The notes under the pieces were generated by a model. The model had not been told where the DNA came from. It searched no databases and was given only the letters and a program-made list of their open reading frames with translations. Made by a program: the position numbers and the translations under genes. 12,342 nucleotides of DNA, from the NCBI GenBank assembly GCA_023431215.1, contig JAEYXR010000087.1:1-12342 (forward strand), given 5' to 3'. Source of the stretch: Bacillota bacterium. GTDB taxonomy: Bacteria > Bacillota > Clostridia > Oscillospirales > Ruminococcaceae. The stretch's first letter is position 1, and each line of letters opens with the position of its first letter. Shown here one piece after another: positions 1 to 5,935 of this stretch.

Positions 1-298
1 CGGTTGCACCACCGTCTACGTTGGTAACAACAACGTTGACGCCCAGATATTTGCTCATAATCTGTGCAATGGTACGGGTGTTGCGGTCGGTATCTCCACC
101 GGCTTTAACAGGGCAGATAATTTGAACAGGCTTGGTAGGAAAGTCAACCTTGGGTGCCTCGGAAGAACCAGCCTCAGAAGATACAGGGGCTTCAGAAGAA
201 TTTGCAGAGGTAGCATTATTGCTGCCACCGCAGGCTGCCATAGACACTGTCATCAGCAAAGCCATAGCAAGTGCCAAAATCTTGGTGCTCTTTTTCAT
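1..298 (-). CDS. Tripartite tricarboxylate transporter (TctC/Bug family) substrate-binding lipoprotein, N-terminal part
   Basis: The first 99 residues are present; the rest lies beyond the left edge. The start has a GGAG ribosome binding site 8 bases upstream. Residues 1-22 form a lipoprotein signal peptide: basic KK, a hydrophobic stretch, then a lipobox ending in Met-Ala-Ala-Cys with Cys23 as the lipidated residue. Residues 24-48 are a Ser/Ala/Glu-rich linker. The mature domain then begins with a Phe-Pro-Thr-Lys-Pro segment and a VKAGGDTDRNTR stretch, the hallmark opening of TctC/Bug proteins (usually YPSKPI...PxxxGGxTDxxAR). Family members bind carboxylates outside the membrane and pass them to the TctA/TctB permease; those genes would be expected further left. 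It lies downstream of the aldolase on the same strand, with a 136-bp gap, so it may share the sigma-54 promoter. Family assignment is firm; the substrate is unknown. Confidence 0.88.
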   Translation of the reverse strand, partial: MKKSTKILALAMALLMTVSMAACGGSNNATSANSSEAPVSSEAGSSEAPKVDFPTKPVQIICPVKAGGDTDRNTRTIAQIMSKYLGVNVVVTNVDGGAT

Positions 299-358
299 TT
301 TGTTTTCTCCTTACTTACTTATCGTAGTTTATCTAAACCCTGTGGGATCCTTTCCTCG

Positions 359-392
359 AATAGAATAGAAAACATGCACAGGCCATTCTATT
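359..392 (-). repeat. Inverted repeat between aldolase and transporter gene
   Basis: AATAGAAT at 359-366 and ATTCTATT at 385-392 are perfect 8-bp inverted copies with an 18-base loop. No T-run follows on the minus strand, so this is not a standard terminator. It could be an RNA hairpin in the aldolase-tctC intercistronic region that affects mRNA stability or relative expression. A TATAAT hexamer (minus strand, 390-395) overlaps one arm but lacks a convincing -35 partner, so a separate tctC promoter is only possible. Confidence 0.35.
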
Positions 393-434
393 ATAAAGGA
401 AATGATGCCATAAGGACAGATACAAAAAAGGGAG

Positions 435-1229
435 TTACCGGTTGGGGAACATTTCATGGAAGATATCGACGGTGTTCATGGCCAGCTTGCCTAAGCCAAC
501 ACTGTCAGACAGAGGAACAACCAGCTGGTAACCGCGATCATAAAGAACCTTTGCCGCTTGCATATCGCCTGCAACAGTAGCCAGGAACTTGTCGGACTTC
601 ATTGTTACCGCTTCTATTTTATGTATGGCTTCCTGAACCTGAGGAGCAGAAGGATTTGCAAAGTGGCCCATAGAGCAGGAAAGATCCATAGGGCCTACAA
701 AAATGCCGTCCAGGCCGTTGACAGAGCAGATTTCTTCAATGTTAGCAACACCCTCGGGAGTCTCAATCTGTACCATAACCAATATTTGATCATTGGCATT
801 GCGCAAATAATTGGTACCGTTCATACCAAATCCACCGGCACGGGGGCTGGGTGCTACTCCGCGCATCCCCTCCAATGGGTACTTACAAGCGCGAACAGCT
901 TGTTCAGCTTCTTCCTTTGTGCTGACGTAGGGAATTAGAATACCGTAAAGACCAACGTCCAGCATACGCTTGATGGTAACAAAGTCGTTCCAAGGGGCAC
1001 GAGCCAGGGGGACAACACCGTAAGGTGCTAAAGCCTGAAGCTGGCTGGAAAGGGTCATAATATCGCCTGGGCCGTGCTCCATATCAATCATTACCCAGTC
1101 AAAGCCTGCCTTACCAAATATTTCGGCAGAAATGGGGCTGGCAAGCTGAAGCCATGCACCAATTGTTTTTTCTCCGTCCTTGAGCATCCATTTTACTTTG
1201 TTGTAAAACTGCTCATCCTTTTTCAGCAT
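435..1229 (-). CDS. HpcH/HpaI-family aldolase (2-oxo-3-deoxy acid aldolase type)
   Basis: This 264-residue protein has the usual length for class II, metal-dependent HpcH/HpaI aldolases, which cleave 4-hydroxy-2-oxo acids to pyruvate (or a 2-oxo acid) plus an aldehyde in the cytosol. Visible landmarks match the family: the IDMEHGP segment (residues 48-54) with His52 as the expected catalytic base, Arg77 in PLARAPW as the expected substrate arginine, and metal ligands Glu156 in VQIETPEG and Asp182 in FVGPMDLS. The start is supported by a GAGGAG ribosome binding site about 10 bases upstream. The gene follows a sigma-54 promoter and is divergent from a PrpR-type activator, so it is probably the first gene of the activated operon, followed by a tctC-like transporter gene. 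The substrate cannot be read from sequence; 2-keto-3-deoxy-sugar-acid aldolases (garL/rhmA type) and HpaI-like enzymes share these motifs. Confidence 0.9.
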   Translation of the reverse strand: MLKKDEQFYNKVKWMLKDGEKTIGAWLQLASPISAEIFGKAGFDWVMIDMEHGPGDIMTLSSQLQALAPYGVVPLARAPWNDFVTIKRMLDVGLYGILIPYVSTKEEAEQAVRACKYPLEGMRGVAPSPRAGGFGMNGTNYLRNANDQILVMVQIETPEGVANIEEICSVNGLDGIFVGPMDLSCSMGHFANPSAPQVQEAIHKIEAVTMKSDKFLATVAGDMQAAKVLYDRGYQLVVPLSDSVGLGKLAMNTVDIFHEMFPNR

Positions 1230-1289
1230 AATGTTCTCTCCTCAGTTCCAATTCAGAAAGGTATTTACCTTTTCGCTATTAATATAGTA

Positions 1290-1304
1290 GCAAGTTATGT
1301 GCCA
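1290..1304 (-). promoter_or_regulatory. Sigma-54 (-24/-12) promoter for the aldolase operon
   Basis: Read on the minus strand this is TGGCAC, five bases, TTGC, followed by TA. It matches the sigma-54 consensus TGGCAC-N5-TTGCW at every fixed position. The invariant GG is at 1302-1303 and the GC at 1290-1291. Transcription should start near 1278, giving a leader of about 50 bases before the aldolase. A GAFTGA-containing sigma-54 activator is encoded divergently next to it, which makes a chance match unlikely. Confidence 0.9.
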
Positions 1305-1341
1305 ACTTGTATAATTGATTGTAATTAAGCAGCTCTTTGTG

Positions 1342-1353
1342 CATTTCGTTGCA
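1342..1353 (+). promoter_or_regulatory. Putative activator binding site, copy 1 (CATTTCGTTGCA)
   Basis: First of four copies of CATTTYGTTGCA in the intergenic region. Its centre is about 48 bp upstream of the -24 element, close for a sigma-54 enhancer. It has only one strong half (GTTGCA) and is not a full palindrome. A separate 6-bp inverted repeat, ACAACT/AGTTGT, lies just beyond at 1360-1373. Confidence 0.55.
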
Positions 1354-1466
1354 TTTTTAACAACTAAAGTTGTAAGAAGTGCCAATCCAAAAAAGCAAAT
1401 ATTGTTGACATTGCTTTTGCTTCTAGATTGGTTTGAAAAAAAAAGAAAACATATCTATCATTTCAT

Positions 1467-1478
1467 CATTTCGTTGCA
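1467..1478 (+). promoter_or_regulatory. Putative activator binding site, copy 2 (CATTTCGTTGCA)
   Basis: This is identical to copy 1 over 12 bases and begins exactly 125 bp after it. Its centre is 22 bp (about two helical turns) from the palindromic copy 3, so the pair could hold adjacent activator dimers on the same DNA face. It lies about 175 bp upstream of the -24 element, a typical enhancer distance. Confidence 0.65.
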
Positions 1479-1492
1479 TCATAACGTCTTAA

Positions 1493-1508
1493 TTGTTGCA
1501 ACAAAATG
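1493..1508 (-). promoter_or_regulatory. Putative activator binding site, copy 3 (perfect palindrome TTGTTGCAACAA)
   Basis: Bases 1493-1504 form a perfect 12-bp palindrome. Read on the minus strand, 1508 to 1494 gives CATTTTGTTGCAACA, identical over 15 bases to copy 4 in the opposite orientation. Dyad symmetry suits the Fis-type helix-turn-helix dimer of a sigma-54 activator. Confidence 0.7.
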
Positions 1509-1591
1509 TGATTTGCATAATCAATAGTTATATCATCCCGGTTTTTAGTGTATTTTTTGTGTAAAAAAGATATCTCACGCCGTAATTGCAT

Positions 1592-1606
1592 CATTTTGTT
1601 GCAACA
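1592..1606 (+). promoter_or_regulatory. Putative activator binding site, copy 4 (CATTTTGTTGCAACA), overlapping the activator's own -35
   Basis: It contains the perfect palindrome TGTTGCAACA (1597-1606) and begins exactly 125 bp after copy 2. The site covers the TTGCAA -35 hexamer (1599-1604) of the likely promoter of the activator gene. Binding here would be expected to repress that promoter, giving negative autoregulation as well as long-range activation of the aldolase promoter. Confidence 0.7.
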
Positions 1607-1627
1607 TTTTATATCATCTGTTATACT
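1599..1627 (+). promoter_or_regulatory. Sigma-A-type promoter of the PrpR-family activator gene
   Basis: TTGCAA (1599-1604) and TATACT (1622-1627) are separated by 17 bases. A TG at 1619-1620 adds an extended -10 (TGnTATACT). The start of transcription would be near 1634, about 28 bases before the ATG at 1662. Confidence 0.65.
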
Positions 1628-1661
1628 AAATGCAGTAAAATTAAAAAGTGAGTGAAACAGT

Positions 1662-3557
1662 ATGATTAAAATTGCCATTGTATATGCCTTCGAAAACTAT
1701 ATAGACAACGCCAGAGAAATTTTTGAAGAGCACAATCGTTGTGAGCGCATTTATAACAATGAAGAATGTATTTTAGAAGAGGTCATCTGTTCCCAGGAGA
1801 ATCTTAAAAATTTAAAGCTGGATGCCGATGCCATTATAGCCCGTGGTATTTATGCTGAAACTCTGGAAAAATGCATTCATGACAAACCCGTCATTGAAAT
1901 CCCATTTTTAGCAACAGACCTTTTTTTGGCGCTGCGTACCCTGCGGGAACGTTACGGCCAGGTTAAGGTGGGCATTCTGGCAGGCCAAAACATGGTTATG
2001 GACAGCGAAAGCCTTGGTCAGCTTGCGGGCCTTTCGGTCAATACCTACACCATAGAAACCAATCAGAACGTAGATAAGCTTGTTGCCAAGGCCATGCGGG
2101 ATGGGTGCGAGGCCATCGCCGGCGGTACCGGTGCCTGTAACGCCGCAGAGGCACTTGGGCTGGGGCACATGTTTATCAAAACCAGCAAAGAGTGCTTTTG
2201 GCGTGCTCTTACCTCAGCCAAACGCGTGGTGCACATTGCCCGTATGGAGCAGGAGCGCTCGGGCAAGCTTCAGCTTATTTTGGATGCTTCTCAAAACGGC
2301 ATTATGTCTTTGGATATTCATAAGGTGATTGATACTGTCAACGAGTCCGCCTGTAAAATCCTCGGTATTCCGGAAAAGCAGCTGTCCGGCATCAAAGCGC
2401 AGGATACCTCTTTACCTCTGCCCATTAAAAAACTTTTTATGGACAACAACGAATACACTGACGAAATCATTCGTTTACACAGCAGTACCCTCACCTTCCG
2501 TAAATACTTTATCAAGCAGGGCAATGTCAATGCCGGTTGTGTCATTACCTTTTGGCAGGTCTCTGATATCTCCGATTTTGAAAACACCATACGCAAAAAG
2601 ATTTATAACAAGGGGTACGTGGCAAAATCTACCTTTGATTCCATCATCGGAGCATCTCCTGCTATTACCAAAGCCATTGAAGCTGCCAAGCGTTATGCCC
2701 TTACCACCTCTAACGTTTTGCTTATTGGCCAGAGCGGCGTGGGCAAAGAAATTTTCGCCCAAAGCATTCATAACTACAGCGAACGCAAAGGTCGTCCTTT
2801 TTTGGCTGTAAACTGCGCTGCAATTCCTGAAAATTTGCTGGAAAGTGAATTTTTTGGGTATGCGGCAGGCGCCTTTACCGGTGCACAAAAAGGCGGAAAG
2901 CCGGGTTATTTTGAGCTTGCCCACACCGGCACCATCTTTTTGGACGAAATTGGAGAAATGCCCCTTTCACTGCAGTCCAAGCTGCTTCGTGTTATTCAGG
3001 AGCGTGAGGTCATTCGTGTAGGCGACGGCACAGTAATCCCCATTGACGTACGCATTATTTCGGCAACCAACCGACCGCTGGAAGAAATGGTAGCGCAGGG
3101 ACGCTTTCGGGAGGATTTGTTTTTCCGTCTTGATGTGCTGCGCATCAACATTCCCAGCCTCAGCCAGCGCATCGAAGATATTCCGCTGCTGATTCAAAGC
3201 TACTTTGACAACAATGTATCTGATTGTCAAATGACCCCGGAGGCCTGCAGTGCTTTGCAAAAATATAGCTGGCACGGCAATATTCGTCATCTGTTCAACA
3301 TTTGTGAACGCCTGTCTGTGCTGAAAAGCGGTGCTGTTATTACGGCCGAAGATGTGCATAGTGTAATGTCGGAACATCCCGGTGCCGCATCACCACCTTT
3401 CTCCCCCACTTTTGGTAAAGCAGAAACAGAGTCGGGAGAAAAAGGTGACATCCTGCGTGCACTGGAGCAGTGTCATTATAACAGAGCTCAAACTGCCCAG
3501 CTTTTGGGAATTAACCGCTCCACTCTGTGGCGCAAAATGAAGGAATATGGCCTGTAG
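1662..3557 (+). CDS. PrpR-family sigma-54-dependent transcriptional activator (PrpR_N-PAS-AAA+-HTH)
   Basis: This 631-residue enhancer-binding protein drives sigma-54 RNA polymerase by ATP hydrolysis. Residues 1 to about 190 resemble the PrpR_N ligand-sensing domain (note GGTGACNAAEALGL near 154-167). Residues about 200-310 are a PAS-like segment. About 325-545 is the AAA+ domain with Walker A GQSGVGKE (356-363), GAFTGA (403-408, the sigma-54 contact loop), Walker B IFLDEIGE (425-432), sensor ATNR and arginine-finger region GRFRED...R (480-489). The C-terminal Fis-type helix-turn-helix is at about 596-628. All motifs needed for activity are intact. The ATG has a modest AAGTGAG ribosome site. 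It faces away from the aldolase gene, and the gap holds a sigma-54 promoter and repeated palindromes that are its probable targets. E. coli PrpR responds to 2-methylcitrate; the ligand here is unknown and may be an organic acid moved by the linked transporter. Confidence 0.93.
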   Translation: MIKIAIVYAFENYIDNAREIFEEHNRCERIYNNEECILEEVICSQENLKNLKLDADAIIARGIYAETLEKCIHDKPVIEIPFLATDLFLALRTLRERYGQVKVGILAGQNMVMDSESLGQLAGLSVNTYTIETNQNVDKLVAKAMRDGCEAIAGGTGACNAAEALGLGHMFIKTSKECFWRALTSAKRVVHIARMEQERSGKLQLILDASQNGIMSLDIHKVIDTVNESACKILGIPEKQLSGIKAQDTSLPLPIKKLFMDNNEYTDEIIRLHSSTLTFRKYFIKQGNVNAGCVITFWQVSDISDFENTIRKKIYNKGYVAKSTFDSIIGASPAITKAIEAAKRYALTTSNVLLIGQSGVGKEIFAQSIHNYSERKGRPFLAVNCAAIPENLLESEFFGYAAGAFTGAQKGGKPGYFELAHTGTIFLDEIGEMPLSLQSKLLRVIQEREVIRVGDGTVIPIDVRIISATNRPLEEMVAQGRFREDLFFRLDVLRINIPSLSQRIEDIPLLIQSYFDNNVSDCQMTPEACSALQKYSWHGNIRHLFNICERLSVLKSGAVITAEDVHSVMSEHPGAASPPFSPTFGKAETESGEKGDILRALEQCHYNRAQTAQLLGINRSTLWRKMKEYGL

Positions 3558-3575
3558 TATCTTGCTGCATCATTC

Positions 3576-3612
3576 AGAAGTCATCGGAAATACCGGTGAC
3601 TTCTATTTTTTT
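3576..3612 (+). terminator. Rho-independent terminator of the activator gene
   Basis: AGAAGTCATCGG (3576-3587) pairs with CCGGTGACTTCT (3593-3604) through 12 base pairs including one G-T pair, around a 5-base loop. A single A and seven T residues follow (3606-3612). It ends transcription from the left. The convergent RraA-like gene on the minus strand has its stop codon (3603-3605) inside the distal arm. No T-run follows in the minus direction, so it is not an efficient terminator for that gene. Confidence 0.9.
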
Positions 3613-4334
3613 GGCGCATGGTCGGCTATTTTTCCGCGAAGACGGTTCATCTCACCCATACGGTGGCCGAGTTCTTCTATGTCAAGTTTCTCATTTTTCA
3701 AAAGAGCTTCTTTTACAAAGCTTAATACAGGCCATTCGGCAGCGGTAGCCTTGCGGCAGGCTTCAGCCAAAAATGGAACAATTTCTTCCGGCAAAATCAC
3801 AATGCCCTCTTTGTCACAAAACAGCAGGTCACCGGACTTTACCGTTACGCCGTCCATGCTGACAGGGCAGCCAAAGTCCAGCATATGGATATAGCCGTGA
3901 GAGCACAGCACGCCCGAAGCAAAGCAGCCAAAATCCATAGGTGCAATCTCTTTTACATCTCGTACGCCGCCGTTGGTAACAATGGCAGTGCTGCCGCAGG
4001 CCTGATGGATGTGCGCCATGACATCGCCCCACATGGCAGCCACATGAGGGCTGTCGATATCCTCTATCACAGCAATGCCAGGACGAGGAGACTGCTGCAC
4101 ATAGCGGTAATACTCCACCATGCTTTTTGCTTCATCAGGGGAAGCAGGCACCTTTGTAGTCATTTTAGCTGTAGTGGCGTAACCAATGTAGGGTTTTCCG
4201 CGGTCTATCATACATTGAATAGATCCGGGTAAAAAGCCCTCCAGTCGTGAGCGGATGCCAAATCCCTCAATGGCATTGCAGATAGTGGCAGAATCAAAGC
4301 TTTGCAGTTCGTGGAGTTGTTCAATGCTTATCAT
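3603..4334 (-). CDS. RraA-like protein, probable HMG/CHA-type aldolase or oxaloacetate decarboxylase
   Basis: The protein has 243 residues. The start at 4334 is chosen because a near-perfect AAAGGAGGT site lies 7 bases upstream; an upstream TTG at 4367 would put that site inside the gene. The fold family includes RraA (RNase E inhibitor) and divalent-metal 4-hydroxy-4-methyl-2-oxoglutarate/4-carboxy-4-hydroxy-2-oxoadipate aldolases, which also decarboxylate oxaloacetate. The core has W102-G103-D104 and NGGVRD (121-126). Arg125-Asp126 matches the Arg-Asp pair that binds substrate and metal in the Pseudomonas aldolase and is not complete in true RraA, so an enzyme is more likely than an RNase E regulator. 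A GDLLFCDKEGIVILP segment (168-182) is also typical. It lies 87 bp downstream of the enolase paralogue on the same strand and is probably the last gene of that set. Its substrate is not known. Confidence 0.82.
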   Translation of the reverse strand: MISIEQLHELQSFDSATICNAIEGFGIRSRLEGFLPGSIQCMIDRGKPYIGYATTAKMTTKVPASPDEAKSMVEYYRYVQQSPRPGIAVIEDIDSPHVAAMWGDVMAHIHQACGSTAIVTNGGVRDVKEIAPMDFGCFASGVLCSHGYIHMLDFGCPVSMDGVTVKSGDLLFCDKEGIVILPEEIVPFLAEACRKATAAEWPVLSFVKEALLKNEKLDIEELGHRMGEMNRLRGKIADHAPKK

Positions 4335-4341
4335 GTAGCGT

Positions 4342-4350
4342 ACCTCCTTT
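4342..4350 (-). promoter_or_regulatory. Ribosome binding site that sets the RraA-like start
   Basis: Minus-strand AAAGGAGGT is almost fully complementary to the 3' end of 16S rRNA and is spaced 7 bases from the ATG at 4334. It decides against the longer TTG-initiated reading (4367). A second Shine-Dalgarno-like AAGGAGGG on the same strand at 4384-4391 is followed by TTG-GGC-TAA and leads to no gene. Confidence 0.85.
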
Positions 4351-4421
4351 GTGATATCCATGGGCAACCTTAGCCCAAGAAAACCCTCCTTGAGCTGAGG
4401 CTGTTAATGTTCAGGCTTATA

Positions 4422-5729
4422 TTATTTTAAGCTAAGGCCCTGCAGGGTAAAAACTTCGGTAGAAGGGTAATTTGCGCTTTCTCCCAAGGCTTCCTCAATG
4501 CGGATAACCTCGTTCCACTTAACGGTACGCTCGCTGCGGGCGGCAGAACCCACCTTAAGCTGACCAGCTTTGCTGGCAATTGCCAGATGCACGATGGTAG
4601 TATCTTCAGTCTCGCCGCTGCGGGCAGAAACAACAGGCAGATACCCCTGTTTCTGAGTGTATTCAATGGCTTCCATAGTCTCGGTAATAGAACCGATCTG
4701 ATTCATTTTGATGAGCACAGAGTTGGCTGCACCCATGGCAACACCTTGTTTAATGCGCTGGATGTTGGTAGTAAACAGATCGTCGCCAATGAGCTGAATG
4801 CGCTTGCCCAGTTTTTCTGTAAGCAGGCGGGTACCTTCCCAATCCAACTCACTGGAGCCATCCTCAATGGAAATGATGGCGTATTTGTCTACCCACTGGC
4901 AGAGCATCTCTACAAATTCTTCACGGGTTAGTTCTTTTCCTTCCAGCTCTAGCTTATAGGTACCTTTTTCTTTGTCATAAAACTCGCTGGAGGCAATGTC
5001 CAGGGCAATACCCACATCTACACCGGGCTCGTAACCGGCCAGCTTGATGCTCTCGGTAAGCAGCTGCAGGCCCTCCTCGTTGCTCTTAAAGTCTGTTGGC
5101 CAAAAACCGCCTTCGTCTGCAATAGACAAAGGTTTGCCGACTTTGGTAAATACCTTTTTGGCAGCGTTATAAACCTCAACCACCATGGTATAACCCTCGG
5201 TAAAGGTCTTGGCGCTCATGGGGATTACCAAAAAGTCCTGAACATCAATGGCTCCTGCAGCATGAGCACCGCCACCGATAATTTGCACCATGGGCACAGG
5301 AATGGTGTTTGCCAAAGCACCGCCCAAGTAGCGGTACAGCGGCAGGCCCATATAATTTGCGCCTGCCCAGCAGGCAGCCATAGAGCATCCCAGAATGGCG
5401 TTGGCAGCCAGCTTGGATTTATTGGGGGTTCCATCCATAGCAATCATTTTGCGGTCGATGGCCTGCTGGTCGGTAACATCCATACCAATAAGTGCAGGGC
5501 CAAGAATTTTGTTGACATTCTCAACTGCCTTGAGTACGCCCTTTCCGGCATACAGATTGCCGCCGTCCCGCAGTTCCAGGGCCTCAAAAATACCGGTAGA
5601 GGCACCGGATGGCACAATCCCGCGGCCCATAACGCCGTTCTCCAGTGTAATATCTACCTCAACAGTGGGGTTGGCACGAGAATCAAAAATCTGTCTTGCT
5701 TTTACTTCCTTAATGGCACAAGGTTTCAT
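4422..5729 (-). CDS. Enolase-family protein with altered active site (enolase paralogue)
   Basis: The protein has 435 residues, full enolase length. The start at 5729 is preceded by GGAG with a 6-base spacer; a longer reading from 5771 adds 14 unrelated residues. Enolase dehydrates 2-phosphoglycerate to phosphoenolpyruvate. Retained here are the loop GASTG (42-46), His156, metal ligands Asp244, Glu289 and Asp316, general acid Glu206 (ADEGGF), general base Lys341 (LIKMNQIG) and Lys392 (GQLKVGS). Two normally invariant positions differ: the SHRSGETEDT motif is SARSGETEDT (Ala369 replaces the His equivalent to yeast His373), and the QEF motif is QDF (Asp165 replaces the Glu equivalent to yeast Glu168). 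The gene lies between a kinase and an RraA-type aldolase rather than with glycolytic genes. I infer a paralogue acting on a different phosphorylated hydroxy acid; a weak or second glycolytic enolase is the alternative. Confidence 0.9.
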   Translation of the reverse strand: MKPCAIKEVKARQIFDSRANPTVEVDITLENGVMGRGIVPSGASTGIFEALELRDGGNLYAGKGVLKAVENVNKILGPALIGMDVTDQQAIDRKMIAMDGTPNKSKLAANAILGCSMAACWAGANYMGLPLYRYLGGALANTIPVPMVQIIGGGAHAAGAIDVQDFLVIPMSAKTFTEGYTMVVEVYNAAKKVFTKVGKPLSIADEGGFWPTDFKSNEEGLQLLTESIKLAGYEPGVDVGIALDIASSEFYDKEKGTYKLELEGKELTREEFVEMLCQWVDKYAIISIEDGSSELDWEGTRLLTEKLGKRIQLIGDDLFTTNIQRIKQGVAMGAANSVLIKMNQIGSITETMEAIEYTQKQGYLPVVSARSGETEDTTIVHLAIASKAGQLKVGSAARSERTVKWNEVIRIEEALGESANYPSTEVFTLQGLSLK

Positions 5730-5780
5730 ACAATACTCCGTTCTGCCGCTTCGCACCGGCACAAATATCAATGATGAATC

Positions 5781-5812
5781 GCTCTTTTGGGGCGAAGAAA
5801 AATGAAAAGAGC
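5781..5812 (-). repeat. Inverted repeat in the leader of the enolase paralogue
   Basis: GCTCTTTT at 5781-5788 and AAAAGAGC at 5805-5812 are perfect 8-bp inverted copies around a 16-base loop. They sit 52-83 bases upstream of the enolase-paralogue start. No T-run follows on the minus strand. It may be a leader hairpin or an operator. A TATAAA (minus strand, 5816-5821) just upstream could be a -10 box, but its -35 partner is weak. Confidence 0.4.
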
Positions 5813-5935
5813 AATTTTATAAATTCAGCATCTCACTTTGTATTTAACAAAGTTTTAAGCCAAAGCTTTTGCGGCAAGAAGAATACCGCATATGGTTTTG
5901 GGGTTTGGGGTTTGCTGTTAAACTTTAGGTGAACG

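Noticed and set aside
1405..1433. TTGACA at 1405-1410 as a sigma-A -35 box
   Set aside because: No -10-like hexamer occurs 16-18 bases downstream (the sequence there is TTGGTT).
1466..1678. Possible 70-residue minus-strand reading frame in the 1230-1661 intergenic region
   Set aside because: It has no ribosome site or recognisable domain, and covers the operator/promoter region and the activator start; it looks like chance AT-rich sequence.
4335..4367. Upstream TTG start for the RraA-like gene
   Set aside because: It would place the near-perfect AAAGGAGGT ribosome site inside the coding sequence; the ATG at 4334 fits that site with 7-base spacing.
4361..4377. TGGGC/GCCCA inverted repeat between the enolase paralogue and RraA-like gene as a terminator
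   Set aside because: The stem is 5 bp with a 7-base loop and no T-run on the minus strand; too weak to call.
5730..5771. Upstream start adding 14 residues to the enolase paralogue
   Set aside because: The added residues do not resemble an enolase N-terminus, and GGAG sits 6 bases before the ATG at 5729.
5894..5910. G-quadruplex or telomere-like element (GGTTTTGGGGTTTGGGG)
   Set aside because: It has only two runs of four G plus one pair, so a stable intramolecular quadruplex is unlikely; kept only as an observation in the leader finding.
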